From assembly GCF_963678635.1 (NCBI RefSeq), contig NC_087062.1:86143845-86207844 (forward strand): a stretch of DNA of 64,000 nucleotides. Direction: 5' to 3'. A model generated the notes under the pieces. The model had not been told where the DNA came from, searched no databases, and saw only the letters and a list, made by a program, of their open reading frames with translations. The stretch is from Symsagittifera roscoffensis (taxonomy: Eukaryota > Xenacoelomorpha > Acoela > Convolutidae). The translations under genes were made by a program, and so were the position numbers. Positions 48,601-59,165 of the stretch are shown piece by piece (the stretch's first letter is position 1; the number at the start of each line of letters is the position of its first letter).

Positions 48601-49000
48601 AAGTCCATTCAAAACTGGAAGCAATGAAACTTATTTTAAAATAAATTTTGTCTAAGGTGTCTTTTTTTAGTTTGTCATCGTTCTGACCTTTCAAAAAATG
48701 TGGAGGAATTTTGTATTCGGGTGTGTTTTAGTTTTTTTTTCGTTCTTTTTTAAAGTGATAACCATCGGAACAAATGATCATCGGAATGGGTAGAGTTAGA
48801 TGTCATATAAGCATTTTTACTCATAAGCTCTTTTAGTCATTATTCGAACGGCATTTTAAAAAATATAAAAAAAAGTTCTCAGTGTCAAGAAAAACCGGTT
48901 TGATTTTGGTCAAACATCTAGCTAATAAGGTCAGCGTGTAAGCTTACGATAGCTTATATTAGCAAAATTTAGGCCATTACAGCTGATTTTTTTTTATAAA
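48601..49000. other. unassigned AT-rich sequence
   Basis: Nothing supported; ends just before the satellite. Confidence 0.3.
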
Positions 49001-49935
49001 AACGTTGGGTTTTGGTGTTTTTAGCGCCATTTTGAGAACCAAAAGTTACAAAAATCAAAAAAATCTGCAAAAGTTTTTTGAATTTTTTCAAATTTTTTTA
49101 ATGATTTTTTTTTTCGTTTTTTATCTGTTTCTATGAAAATGTTTTCCATTTTGCTGTCGAAAATGCCTCATTTCTGTTTTTGTGCAGATTTTTTTATTAC
49201 ACCACACAGATAAGTGACACTAATTTGAAAAAAACGTTGGGTTTTGGTGTTTTTAGCGCCATTTTGAGAACCAAAAGTTACAAAAATCAAAAAAATCTGC
49301 AAAAGTTTTTTCGAATTTTTTCAAATTTTTTTAATGATTTTTTTTCCGTTTTTTTATCTGTTTCTATGAAAATGTTTTCCATTTTGCTGTCGAAAATGCC
49401 TCATTTCTGTTTTTGTGCAGATTTTTTCATTACACCACACAGATAAGCGACACTAATTTGAAAAAAATGTTGGGTTTTGGTGTTTTTAGCGCCATTTTGA
49501 GAACCAAAAGTTTCAAAAATCAAAAAAATCTGCAAAAGTTTTTTGAATTTTTTCAAATTTTTTTAATGATTTTTTTTTTCGTTTTTTATCTGTTTCTATG
49601 AAAATGTTTTCCATTTTGCTGTCGAAAATGCCTCATTTCTGTTTTTGTGCAGATTTTTTCATTACACCACACAGATAAGCGACACTAATTTGAAAAAAAT
49701 ATTGGGTTTTGGTGTTTTTAGCGCCATTTTGAGAACCAAAAGTTTCAAAAATCAAAAAAATCTGCAAAAGTTTTTTGAATTTTTTCAAATTTTTTTAATG
49801 ATTTTTTTTTTCGTTTTTTATCTGTTTCTATGAAAATTTTTTCCATTTTGCTGTCGAAAATGCCTCATTTCTGTTTTTGTGCAGATTTTTTCATTACACC
49901 ACACAGATAAGCGACTCTAATTTGAAAAAAAAAGT
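49001..49935. repeat. tandem satellite, four units of 232-233 bp
   Basis: Units start at 49,001, 49,233, 49,466 and 49,698 with AACGTTGGGTTTTGGTGTTT or near variants, and the array ends in a partial unit near 49,930. Units share TTTTGAGAACCAAAAGTT, TTTGCTGTCGAAAATGCCTC and TTACACCACACAGATAAG and differ at only a few positions. The repeated 60-90 codon frames read across it (CRFFHYTTQISDTNL) follow from the repeat and are not genes. Confidence 0.9.
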
Positions 49936-50425
49936 TGTGTTTTTGTAATGACTATGGTCGGAACATTCTGTGCTATTTGCACATTAACCAGCAATCTTCG
50001 TTCTTTAAAAAATCTTGTCATTTCTGTTCTGCAAGATTATACTCAGAGTTATTCGAACATAAAAATAAACAAGACTGCTCCTATCAAGACGATGCTTTGG
50101 AAACATTGACTGCACTTTACTTTGTAAATGGTAGCGTTCAACTCAAAAAAATATATAACTTTCAAAAAACATGAAACGTCTTTTGTTTTCTTTTAAGTCC
50201 TCCTCTCATACGCCAATTGAAGTATAGGATATGATTTTAGAATATAGTAATGTGCTAATTCGAACAACAAGCGTGCCTCAATTCAATTTAGAACGTTTTC
50301 TGAGCTGGTTTAAGTCATCGCTCATGCGTCAATAGCACGAAATATATCGCGCGTTTATCGTGCCAAACTAGGGCCAAGAAAGCAAATTATAAACCCTTTT
50401 TAGCTTTGCAAACATTTATCATAGG
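49936..50425. other. unassigned; includes shared motif and HINE end fragment
   Basis: At 49,945-50,012 lies the inverted version of the motif seen at 32,497 and 63,010. AACAAGACTGCTCCTATCAA at 50,069 is a HINE 3' end in minus orientation without the rest of the element. No gene supported. Confidence 0.4.
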
Positions 50426-50768
50426 CAGGAGCGGATTCAGGGGGGGGGGAACCCTCTGCCCAACCAAAGGGTCCCCCTTTGGTACTTTTTAAGAAATCCG
50501 ACTCTTAGTTTTTTCTAAAGGCGCCTTTGGCGCCAATATATACTAACTTTGAGGAGGAGCGCGCGCCAAAAAAACGCGCGCCAAAATTTTCAAAAAAATT
50601 GCTTTTTAACTTCTTTTTTGGACTGTTGTTGTTTCAAAATTTCGCCTGCCGCGCACAAAATTTGACCAAAACAGGGACTAAACAGTGCTTAGGGAGAGCT
50701 CGAAAAATCAATTCCTAAAAAAAAGGTCGACATTATTCCCCCTCGAGAAAATTCTAGATCCGCCCCTG
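50426..50768 (-). mobile_element. hAT-type MITE
   Basis: Starts CAGGAGCGGATTCAGGGGGG and ends TTCTAGATCCGCCCCTG. It is flanked by ATCATAGG (50,418-50,425) and ATCAGAGG (50,769-50,776), an 8-bp duplication with one mismatch. Internal GCGCCTTTGGCGCC and GAGCGCGCGCCAAAAAAACG palindromic segments are shared with the next copy, which is in the opposite orientation. No coding sequence. Confidence 0.8.
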
Positions 50769-50779
50769 ATCAGAGGTAC

Positions 50780-50975
50780 ATGTTTTTAAAGTTTGAGCTC
50801 AAAGTAATAATTGTTTTAGATGATAATACCGATCCCATAAAAAAGGCTAGTAAAATAGCCAAATTTGTCTGGAGACAAAAACACCCGTAGCACAAATAAA
50901 TCGCCACTTTATTCACAAGTCAGACAACAAGACTGCTTGCTTCGGGGCTTCAACGCACTGAATGTTCCCACCTCC
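50780..50975 (-). mobile_element. HINE-like fragment, minus orientation
   Basis: Shows inverted blocks TTTGAGCTCAAAGTAATAAT, AAATTTGTCTGGAGACAAAA and a 3' end AACAAGACTGCTTGCTTCGG followed by CTGAATGTTCCCAC. Shortened and rearranged. Confidence 0.4.
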
Positions 50976-50979
50976 TTTT

Positions 50980-51404
50980 CAGGGGCGGATCTAGGATTTT
51001 CTCGAGGGGGGGCGGATTTTAAAAAAAAATTCGAAAATTTTGACGACCTTTTTTTTTAGATCGAACAAATTGATTTTTCGAGCTCTCCCAAAGCAGTGTT
51101 TTGCCCCTATTTTGGCTAATTTTTCTGCGCCGCAGGCAAATTTTTGAAAAAACAGTCAAAAAAAGCCGTTTTTGGGCACTTTTTGAAATATTTTGACAAA
51201 AAAATCGCGTTTTTTTGGCGCGCGCTTCCCCTCAAAGTTAGTATATATTGGCGCCGTAGGCGCCTTTAGAAAAATTTTAGGGTCGGTCGGGCAAAAATGG
51301 ATTTCTGAAAAAGTATCAAAGGGGGAACCTTTGGGTCGGCAGGGGGTCGAATCCCTGAGGGAGGGGCGTCCGCACCCCCGCCCCCCCCCCTAAATCCGCC
51401 CCTG
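50980..51404 (+). mobile_element. hAT-type MITE, full copy and target of the Ty3/gypsy insertion
   Basis: Starts CAGGGGCGGATCTAGGATTT and ends CCTAAATCCGCCCCTG, with perfect 8-bp target duplications CTCCTTTT at 50,972-50,979 and 51,405-51,412. Its right end and duplication appear again at 58,829-58,850, after the retrotransposon. The C-run at 51,381-51,390 is the probable insertion site. A GGGTCGAATCCC string at 51,343 resembles a tRNA B box, but no tRNA fold is present. Confidence 0.85.
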
Positions 51405-51522
51405 CTCCTTTTAAAGTCTAGGAATTAAAGTTTGATATAAAACTAACTAAAATTTTTTAAGTGCTTGTTTTTTGAAAATCACATCCCCGCACGCTATTTG
51501 AAGTAGGGAGTGACATATTCAA
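51391..51522 (+). repeat. 132-bp block repeated at both sides of the retrotransposon, left copy
   Basis: The end of the hAT MITE plus about 118 bp of downstream DNA, ending GAGTGACATATTCAA. The same 132 bp occur at 58,829-58,960 with two differences (AATTAAAG/AATCAAAG; ACTAAAATT/ACTGAAATT). It is joined directly to a truncated LTR at a shared CAA. Confidence 0.9.
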
Positions 51523-51799
51523 TTGCAGTAACCATGCAGTAATCACATAGTGGCCTTGAACGTGCTATTCATATTGTTATCTGTAAATTATAGTACGTTA
51601 TTATAAATAACCAAGGTCAACTCTACACGACCTTTACTGAAAAGATAGAGAGTCATTATCTCTCAGAACTGTGCATCCGTACACAGTCAACAAATCGGAA
51701 ACTAACAAAGAAAGACAATATGGTTCAACGGTTAAATTAATCCTTTGAAACCAATTCAGTTTTCATTACAAAACCTTAGAGGTTCAGTTAGTTACCACA
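51520..51799 (+). repeat. 5' LTR of Ty3/gypsy element, lacking its first 22 bases
   Basis: Aligns without gaps to 58,537-58,816 with two differences (CATGCAG/CATACAG; AATTCAG/AATACAG), so the element is young. The outer 22 bases present in the 3' LTR, including TGTGGTACCGCAAC, are missing. TATAAATA at 51,602-51,609 is a plausible TATA box. The end TTACCACA is complementary to the TGTGGTA start of the intact LTR. Confidence 0.9.
51602..51609 (+). promoter_or_regulatory. TATA-box-like sequence in 5' LTR
   Basis: TATAAATA lies about 190 bases before the LTR end, and is repeated at 58,619 in the 3' LTR. A TATA box driving the genomic RNA is the likely role. Confidence 0.4.
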
Positions 51800-52272
51800 T
51801 GGCGCAGACAGCATGATCCGGTTTTACAGCCCAGGACAATAGGACTGATCTGGGAATCCCAGTATTCTGGGCATTCGCAAATGCAGACCCACCCTGGAGC
51901 TTTGAAACATGGCTCGATCAGTTCCTATTAGCTGTTACGGTTAAAGAGAATGTGGATCCAGAAATAATGTTACAAGAACCTAAACTGGTATTAGAAGAAC
52001 CTCTACCAACTCCTGAGCCACCAGTGCAAAACGAGGATGCGCCTGCAGTAGCAGAAAGAGAAGCACGGAACAGATTGGCTCGAGATAGAGGGGTTCAAGA
52101 AAATGAAGAACGGATGCGGAGAGGACCTAGAGTGGGACACAATGTTTTCTACCATGAAGTTGAAAAACGGTTGACATCGAGATTATTCCTCGCTTTGGAG
52201 CGGAAGGTAAGAAAAAATTTATTCAAAAGAATCCTCACACAGAAATATCTAAACTGGGGTTTCGCGATATAA
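51799..52272 (+). pseudogene. gag, N-terminal part, broken
   Basis: The ATG at 51,799-51,801 uses the last LTR base and the first two bases of the primer site. The frame reads MAQTA and then TGA at 51,814, after which it stays open to 52,272: GIPVFWAFANADPPWSFETW, then LDQFLLAVTVKENVDPEIML and a Pro/Glu-rich stretch. Around 52,163-52,167, at an A run, the capsid-like sequence continues in a different frame (VDIEIIPRFGAEGKKKF), so the last 100 bases of this frame are read-through. Gag would form the particle and package the RNA. The protein cannot be made intact from this copy as read. Confidence 0.7.
51800..51819 (+). other. primer-binding site
   Basis: TGGCGCAGACAGCATGATCC starts immediately after the LTR, as expected for a site complementary to the 3' end of a tRNA ending in CCA. 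The tRNA was not identified. Confidence 0.75.
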
Positions 52273-55200
52273 TCGGTTTAGCCAAGGTCTCATTTGAGAA
52301 GACGAAATGTATTACTTATGAGAGATACAAACTGTTCACACGGTCTCATGAATCGAATGAAACGCTGGAATCTTTCCATGCGGCACTGACTGCACAAGCA
52401 GCAAAGGCCGAATTGGGAGCGTTAGAAGAAGAATTGGTAAGAGACTTATTTATCTCCAGGATGAAAAATGTTGTCCTTCAAGACACATTAACTTTCGAAA
52501 CGTTTTCTCCCGAAGAAGTACTAAAGCGTGCAATAAAGTTTGAACATAGCAAACAAACCACCCAAGCATTTCAGAAATCTTCATCAAGCACAAACAACTC
52601 AGGATTATTTCCAAACACACAGATAAAGATCAAACAAGAACCGGTTATGGCAATAGGAAACAAAGGGTATAACTCTAAACGTCAAAATCAAAATAGAAGA
52701 AAGCAGTACGAAAATACTCAGAAAGTTAAAGGAGACCACAAACAATGCACGAGATGCGGTAGAGCGTTTGGGGAAAATCATTTGAAAAATTGCTCGGCAA
52801 TGGGTAAAACATGTAAAAACTGTAACAAACCCAACCACTTCGCTAAAATGTGTAAGTCTCAACAGGTTAACGAGATCGCACATGAAAATTCGAGTTCAGA
52901 GGAGGAGTGCAATTTCATACAAACGTTTGATTCATGTGACGAGTTTGAAATAATGTCCGTAGAGGAGGATTTCGCCTCCATTTCAAACATAGAAAAATAC
53001 ATCAACAAACGGGTGTTAGAAAACGTGCACAAGGATGAAAAGATTCAGAAGGAAAAGTTGACGGAAAAACCGGATAATATAGAAAAAATCGAAATTCGCC
53101 GGGACCCAAAATCTCATCAAATTAAAGCACTGAAAGCTTTAGTTAAAATTGATAGTTATATTTTGAATATGACTATAGATACTGGTAGCCCAGTATCACT
53201 TCTGAATTGGGCGACTACAAAACAAATTTTGGAAGGACCTTCAAATTCTAAATTTATTCCAGCAGAAAAGTTGAACCTGTCCGCGCAGTTTGTGGATTAT
53301 AATAAACGACCTATTTTGATATTAGGAGCGTTAAGAGCTAATCTGCGCTCTGCGGGCTGGGAGGTGTTGGGAGCAATGCTACTGGTTACTGAAAGACGTA
53401 TGCGATCCATACTAGGTCTCGACCTTCAAAGCAAACTGGGAATTCAGACCACCCAAAAATCAGCTCCAACACGAAGATCCAGATTTGATGTACTACTGTG
53501 CGAACAGTTGGAAAATTGGAAGAATCTCTTCTATAGTAAGTTCAAAGATCTATTTGATAGACAAGGGGAATCAAAAAATCACACGGTGAGTACAAAATTC
53601 AAATATCCTTTGTGCCCGATTCAAGAGAAAGGTAGGAGAATTCCTATACACATCCAGGATAAAGTACAAACAGAACTAGAGAAATTGCTAAAAGAGGGAC
53701 ACATTGAAAAATTAGATAAATGTACGAGCGATTGCTTTATTGCCCCAATTGTTATCACAGTCAAAAAAGATAACTCTATCAAATTAGCCCTGGACGCCAA
53801 ACCCATTAATAGGCAGCTATACAAAAATAAATATCAGATGCCCAACGTGGACGAACTGATCGATGGGGTTAGCCAGATTATCACATCAGCATCAGAAGGC
53901 TCTCTTTATTTCACTGTGTTGGATTTAAAATATGCCTACAGTCAAATAAGACTAACTGCGGAAACATCAAAACAATGCAATTTTAATATTGTAGGAGGTA
54001 ATGCAACGGGAACTTACAGATTTCTGACAAGTTTTTACGGGCTGGCAGACATGCCGGCTGAGTTCCAAAAAGCGATGGACAGAACACTCAACTACTCGAA
54101 AAATACATTTTGCTTCTTGGATGATATTCTAATTGTTTCTAAGGGGGAAGCTAAAGATCATGAGAAATTGGTTCGCAACGTACTTCAAAAGTTGGATGAT
54201 GAAAATCTCGCATTAAAAATTTCAAAATGTGAATTTTTTCAGCCTGCAGTGAACTGGTTAGGTCATAATTTGTCGATACACGGTATAATACCAAAAATTA
54301 CGAAAACCGAGGCTATTGCAAATCTCCAACCCCCCAAGTCACTAAAACAACTCAGATCATTCATGGGTAGCATCAATCACTTGTCGAAATTCATCCCAAA
54401 TGCAGCCAGTTTAACTGAAAAGCTTAGACCACTTCTGAAAGAAGAAAACGAAAAAAAGAAATTGAAAAATGTTCGTTTACCGGTGAAAAAATTTGAGTGG
54501 AACGACCAACACTCAGTAGCTTTTGAAGATATCAAAAAGGCAGTTGCTAATATCGCTTTATTAAATTATTACGATCCTTTAAAGCAAACTAGAATAAAGT
54601 GCGATGCAAGTCATAGCGGTCTAGGGGCTACGCTGGAACAATGGTCTCATCAAAACGAGTGGATACCGATTGCATTTGCATCCCGGTACCTAAATTCCCA
54701 AGAACAAAAATATTCGACCAATGAACTCGAACTGTTAGCAGTCGTTTGGGCGGTAGATCGTTTCAAACACTATTTACTGGGGAAAGAATTTGTGATTGCA
54801 ACTGATCATAAGGCGTTAACATCCGCTTTGGGGGAACACAGATCTAATAAAACGTATCAATCTCGACTAACCAGGTGGGTTGACCGATTACTACCTTATC
54901 AATTTACAATTACTCATATCCCAGGAAGGGATATGGGTATTGTTGATTATTTGTCAAGGGAACCTAATGGGGAACTGTGGCCGGAATCGGAACTGGATGA
55001 GAGATTTGTAGTGACGTCTATTGAAAGTTTCCATAAGGCACTCGACTGTTTAAGCAGTCGGTTTAGTGAAACAAATCAAAATAGTGCTATCAACATTCTA
55101 GAACATTCTAGGATAACAAGAGAAACTAACTACTGTAAAAACAGCTCATCACGCGGTTGCTATGACAACCAATTTGTTCAAAACTGGACAAAGCTCGACC

Positions 55201-56444
55201 GGAACGAAAACGGTCAAAACTCAAGTTTTCAAACAGATCAGAACCAGAAAAACACGCAAATCACATTGGACAAATTAACTCGTGAGAAACAGTTGGTCGA
55301 TAAATCAAAATTTAATACAATTTCTATCGAACATAAAGATATCTCGAATTCAAAACAATCAGCAGATTTCACAAAGGTGGCGTTGGAAAACAACATGGAG
55401 AAAAGTAATTCAGGAAAATTAAAGAAAACGTTGAACAGACAGAATGAGAATCGGAAGGAGGACGAACTAACAGAACAAGTGACGGAAACCACCTTCTCCC
55501 GAACAAGATTGGTGAAGAGAGGTGCTGCGTACAGTAGGCAAGAGTCAGACGATTCCGAGTCAGATGTACCCCAGGTTGAGTGGAGGACAGTAAGAAAACC
55601 AGTCAAGTCTAAAGGATGCAAGGAAATCACATCCGGAAACACTGCAGGAAATAGTGAAACAACTCTGATGTCATTTTGGGATCTCATGGGGGCAGAAAAG
55701 CCAAACAACCCAAAAAGCATACTAGAATTAGAAGCACGGACAGTCCTGGACGATCTCAACAGAAGTGACCTTTCATTGGAATACAATACCCAGAGAGGAA
55801 ATCCGCAAATCATCGAAGTGGACCTTACAGCTGAAAGCCCTCCAGGAACTCCAGAAGTCAGCATAGTTACGAAAGGCAAAACAGGTCACGATTCCAGAAG
55901 AAACAGTTCGCATCAAAAAGATACGAGCACAGAAATCTGCCTGGACAATCTCACTAAGCTGTTTGATCGAAGCCTCTTAGCGGAATTGATATCAGAGGAC
56001 GTTTGGATGGATCGATTGCGGCGGGTGATTGAGAGGAATGACCGATACAGCTTCGAGTTGATGGGCCCGTATACTAATCCTCTATGGCATCAACTTTCAG
56101 TCGTGGACGACTGTATACTGGTGGACAACCGACTGGCTGTTCCGGAACAATTGCGTTCGGCGGTTCTGAAGCGGATCCACCGCGGTCACCCAGGCCAGGA
56201 AGCGATGCTGGATGTGTCGAAATACCTGTGGTGGCCGCACATGCATAAGGATATCGTCAATCTTGCAGAGGAATGCAGAAGCTGCGCCCGCTACGGTAAA
56301 AATGCTAAATACATCATACCAAAAAATGCTACAAAGCCCTTGCCACTGCTGACGCAGCCAGGTCAAGAAGTTCAGTTAGACTACGCGGGTCCACTTGAAG
56401 ATTACAAAGGAAAAAAAAATTTATCTGTTGGTAGCAATAGATAG
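52164..56444 (+). CDS. pol: gag C-terminus, protease, reverse transcriptase, RNase H and integrase N-terminus
   Basis: Open from 52,164; residue numbers here count from the TTG at 52,413 (1,343 codons). The capsid C-terminal part is upstream and at 1-60. Two zinc knuckles lie at 112-147 (CTRCGRAFGENHLKNC; CKNCNKPNHFAKMC). The aspartic protease motif DTGS is at 256-259. RT spans about 390-720, with catalytic Asp in TVLDLK (504) and FLDD (568-571) and the LGH thumb motif near 617. RNase H is about 725-850, with D731, E771 and TDHK (797-800). A hydrophilic linker of more than 300 residues follows, then the integrase zinc end (IHRGHPG; CRSCARYG) and the first catalytic Asp in QLDYAGP (1323). Gag and pol share one frame with no stop between. 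The frame is lost at A9 (56,411-56,419), inside the integrase core. Confidence 0.9.
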   Translation, partial: KTVDIEIIPRFGAEGKKKFIQKNPHTEISKLGFRDIIGLAKVSFEKTKCITYERYKLFTRSHESNETLESFHAALTAQAAKAELGALEEELVRDLFISRMKNVVLQDTLTFETFSPEEVLKRAIKFEHSKQTTQAFQKSSSSTNNSGLFPNTQIKIKQEPVMAIGNKGYNSKRQNQNRRKQYENTQKVKGDHKQCTRCGRAFGENHLKNCSAMGKTCKNCNKPNHFAKMCKSQQVNEIAHENSSSEEECNFIQTFDSCDEFEIMSVEEDFASISNIEKYINKRVLENVHKDEKIQKEKLTEKPDNIEKIEIRRDPKSHQIKALKALVKIDSYILNMTIDTGSPVSLLNWATTKQILEGPSNSKFIPAEKLNLSAQFVDYNKRPILILGALRANLRSAGWEVLGAMLLVTERRMRSILGLDLQSKLGIQTTQKSAPTRRSRFDVLLCEQLENWKNLFYSKFKDLFDRQGESKNHTVSTKFKYPLCPIQEKGRRIPIHIQDKVQTELEKLLKEGHIEKLDKCTSDCFIAPIVITVKKDNSIKLALDAKPINRQLYKNKYQMPNVDELIDGVSQIITSASEGSLYFTVLDLKYAYSQIRLTAETSKQCNFNIVGGNATGTYRFLTSFYGLADMPAEFQKAMDRTLNYSKNTFCFLDDILIVSKGEAKDHEKLVRNVLQKLDDENLALKISKCEFFQPAVNWLGHNLSIHGIIPKITKTEAIANLQPPKSLKQLRSFMGSINHLSKFIPNAASLTEKLRPLLKEENEKKKLKNVRLPVKKFEWNDQHSVAFEDIKKAVANIALLNYYDPLKQTRIKCDASHSGLGATLEQWSHQNEWIPIAFASRYLNSQEQKYSTNELELLAVVWAVDRFKHYLLGKEFVIATDHKALTSALGEHRSNKTYQSRLTRWVDRLLPYQFTITHIPGRDMGIVDYLSREPNGELWPESELDERFVVTSIESFHKALDCLSSRFSETNQNSAINILEHSRITRETNYCKNSSSRGCYDNQFVQNWTKLDRNENGQNSSFQTDQNQKNTQITLDKLTREKQLVDKSKFNTISIEHKDISNSKQSADFTKVALENNMEKSNSGKLKKTLNRQNENRKEDELTEQVTETTFSRTRLVKRGAAYSRQESDDSESDVPQVEWRTVRKPVKSKGCKEITSGNTAGNSETTLMSFWDLMGAEKPNNPKSILELEARTVLDDLNRSDLSLEYNTQRGNPQIIEVDLTAESPPGTPEVSIVTKGKTGHDSRRNSSHQKDTSTEICLDNLTKLFDRSLLAELISEDVWMDRLRRVIERNDRYSFELMGPYTNPLWHQLSVVDDCILVDNRLAVPEQLRSAVLKRIHRGHPGQEAMLDVSKYLWWPHMHKDIVNLAEECRSCARYGKNAKYIIPKNATKPLPLLTQPGQEVQLDYAGPLEDYKGKKNLSVGSNR

Positions 56445-57201
56445 GTATTCAAAATTTCCGTCAGTGAAAATCACTAAATCAACAGGGGGAAAGTCATCAA
56501 TAAAATTTCTTCGCTCATATATTGATATACATGGGATACCAGAATCAGTTAGAACAGATCAGTTTTCCGGGTTTAAGGGCAAATCAATGAGAACATTTTG
56601 TTCGGATAATAACATTGAACAAAAATTTTGTCCAGTGGGAGACCATCGAGGATGCGGTTTAGTTATGATACAAACTATCAAAAGAAGGTTGGGAGTGATG
56701 TTACTCGATGAAAACGTAACATCAATAAAATTATGCCTTAGTACGATACTTCGTGACCTCCGTTGGAGTAAGCAGAAAACAATTAAAATGTCGCCATTTG
56801 AGGCTCACTTTGGGAGATTGCCAAAAACAGAATTTAAAATTCTCAGTGATAGGTTTTTACGAAACTCTGATCGTTTAGATAAGGAACACCTGGAACGTTC
56901 AGCTCTGACGGCCTCCCAACTCAAAAAGCGAATCGACCAGTCTCGCGATAATCTAAAAATTGTTCGTAAGGGACAAAATAGCCGCGACGTGAGTCCATTA
57001 TTCAAGCAACAAGAAGACATGACAAAGGATCGAGCAAGAGCGCGAGCCCTGAAAGAGCTTCTAGAAGCCAATGCCAGATGGAATCAAACACTCCGCGATA
57101 CCTCTGCTAATGACCTAAGGCGTACGGTGGACGAGACGAGTACCATTAACCCCGAATTGCGCAAGGAGATGCTGTATTCGTGGAAACGTGGGGTTTATTG
57201 A
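56395..57201 (+). pseudogene. integrase core continuation in a second frame
   Basis: After the A run the integrase continues as YLLVAIDRYSKFPSV, the second catalytic Asp in VRTDQFSGFKGK, and the third-residue region. There the family has a Glu shortly after Gly-Leu-Val; this copy reads GLVMIQTIKRRLG with no Glu in place, as if codons were lost. It continues WSKQKTIKMSPFEAHFGRLP, typical of the core's end, then a charged region ending YSWKRGVY. Integrase would insert the cDNA into the genome; without the frame and the Glu this copy should be inactive. Confidence 0.75.
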
Positions 57202-58399
57202 AGACAAGCCTGAAACCATCTTCAATCAACACCAGTCGTCACCAATCCTGATTAGAAAGGACGAGGGGAGGAAAAGCGGTAAAGCCCTTATGAAGCCATT
57301 AAAAGGAAGAGTCGTGACCGAAACGCCCTCCACGGTCAAGACAGCAGCAGGGTCCATCTACCGCAAAAGTGACGTCGCTAAAGTTAAGGTTGCTGTTCCA
57401 GATAAAGAGAAAGGCGACAACAGGCGTTCTCCAACAGGAGAAGAGCCTAAGAATAAGCAGCAGCGGCAATCGAAGCGACAGGCCAACGAACAGGACGAGA
57501 CCGAAATTAGTCAGTCGGACGAGGAATTACTGCTACAGCAGCCAAGCATAGATCCATCTAATGCAAAACTGAAATTTCAGGACAGCCCGTCGGTGGTTAC
57601 GTCAAAGGACATTTTGCAAGGCGGGGGACTAAATCTGGCAGTCCGAAGAGCAAAGCCAAATCTGGCTGGCCCTTTCGTATCAAAACCCAAGGAAAAGGTG
57701 GGCACAAATCCAAAGGATGTTCAACAAAGCACTTTTCAACCTAAAAATGCTGTGACGGCAGCAGAAGTGCAGGAACCTCAAGCGGAAGATCAGGCGTGCT
57801 CGTCCAACACAAGAGACATACCAAATTCAATATCCAATACACACGGCAATACGAGAAACAAGAAAGAAATCTCGCGATATACATCTCCCGATACAATCCT
57901 CGACACATTCAATAGTAAAGATTTATCGGCAAATGACTGGAATCGGTTAGCTGACCAAGTACTCGAACGCGGAGTACATCTCACGGCGGCAGAGATTTTA
58001 CAGTCTAAAGAGGACGTGGACGTCGAAGATGAATCTATGAATCCTCCGGGGTTCTCGGATGAATCCGAAGTTGAGGACACTTCGGTTCGTAAAAGCGGAA
58101 GAGCCAAAAAGGGGCCAACAAGATACGGCAATCCGATTAAGCATTCGGTAAAGGCTATCGAAGATCAAAACGATCTCTTAGATCTAAATCGAGCCGCGCT
58201 TGAAGCGTACCGAATTAAATTAGCAAACTTCAGACCCGGGGCGTCGAATTCGGTGGAAACCAAATTTGGTCTGCTTGAGAAGCACCTTTTACGAAGAAAG
58301 TTTGGCAGCGAGGCTCTCAACATAAACCGATCATGGAACGCAGAGTGGCGAGTCCCACTAAATTTCGAAGAAGAACACGAAGAAAGAGAGGGAAAGTGA
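57188..58399 (+). pseudogene. integrase C-terminal extension in a third frame
   Basis: The frame changes again at GGGG (57,190-57,193) and stays open to 58,399. It begins GFIEDKPETIFNQHQSSPIL, with GKALMKPLKGRVV and GSIYRKSDVAKVKV, which continue the integrase C-terminal domain. A long Gln/Ser/Glu-rich region follows, then KKGPTRYGNPIKHSVKAIED and a C-terminal helix-rich part. GTG at 57,188 is unlikely to be a real start; the segment most probably belongs to the Gag-Pol polyprotein. Confidence 0.65.
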
Positions 58400-58504
58400 T
58401 TATAAATAATTGCGAAAAGACTAAAATTCCTTAAACTGAGTATTAAAACTCGTATTCATTATTATTATTAAAATTTGATAACATATTATAAAATTTTTCT
58501 CGGC

Positions 58505-58514
58505 CGAGGGGGTA
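58505..58514 (+). other. polypurine tract
   Basis: CGAGGGGGTA directly precedes the 3' LTR start TGTGGTA, the expected position of the plus-strand primer. It is short and interrupted. Confidence 0.5.
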
Positions 58515-58816
58515 TGTGGTACCGCAACTGCTACAGCAATTGCAGTAACCATACAGTAATCACATAGTGGCCTTGAACGTGCTATTCATATTGTTATCTG
58601 TAAATTATAGTACGTTATTATAAATAACCAAGGTCAACTCTACACGACCTTTACTGAAAAGATAGAGAGTCATTATCTCTCAGAACTGTGCATCCGTACA
58701 CAGTCAACAAATCGGAAACTAACAAAGAAAGACAATATGGTTCAACGGTTAAATTAATCCTTTGAAACCAATACAGTTTTCATTACAAAACCTTAGAGGT
58801 TCAGTTAGTTACCACA
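58515..58816 (+). repeat. 3' LTR of Ty3/gypsy element, complete
   Basis: 302 bp starting TGTGGTACCGCAACTGCTAC and ending AGTTAGTTACCACA, so the ends TGTGGTA and TACCACA are perfect inverted repeats. It is followed by twelve C and then the end of the hAT MITE. Confidence 0.93.
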
Positions 58817-58828
58817 CCCCCCCCCCCC

Positions 58829-58960
58829 TAAATCCGCCCCTGCTCCTTTTAAAGTCTAGGAATCAAAGTTTGATATAAAACTAACTGAAATTTTTTAAGT
58901 GCTTGTTTTTTGAAAATCACATCCCCGCACGCTATTTGAAGTAGGGAGTGACATATTCAA
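58829..58960 (+). repeat. 132-bp block, right copy
   Basis: Second copy of 51,391-51,522. Here it continues naturally into ATAATACTTATCAGAACAAT, so this copy is probably in the original genomic context. Confidence 0.9.
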
Positions 58961-59059
58961 ATAATACTTATCAGAACAATAAGCATGCCAAACTCAACTT
59001 TAAAACGGTTTTGGGGCCGTAATTAACAGCATCAAGTTTGTCGTTGTTGATCCCAAATT

Positions 59060-59165
59060 GCACAAACCATTGCCAATTTCACACCCTCAAAACATTGCGA
59101 ATGATCACAAGTAAAATGTCTTCTGGAGAAAAAACCACCCGAGCACAAACATTCCGTCACTTGAA
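59060..59165 (-). mobile_element. HINE-like fragment, minus orientation
   Basis: Inverted family blocks CATTGCCAATTTCACACCCT, GATCACAAGTAAAATGTCTT and ACCCGAGCACAAACATTCCG. Short and diverged. Confidence 0.45.

Larger units (their letters stand above)
51520..58816 (+). mobile_element. Ty3/gypsy LTR retrotransposon
   Basis: LTR, primer site, gag, zinc knuckles, protease, RT, RNase H, integrase, a C-terminal extension, a purine tract and a second LTR, in the order typical of Ty3/gypsy (integrase after RNase H). The paired zinc knuckles and the RT sequence suggest a Mag- or gypsy-related lineage; I cannot place it further. LTRs differ at two of 280 positions. The copy is defective: an in-frame stop near the gag start, three frame changes at homopolymers, and no integrase glutamate at the expected place. 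Its composition is richer in GC than the surroundings, consistent with recent arrival. Confidence 0.92.
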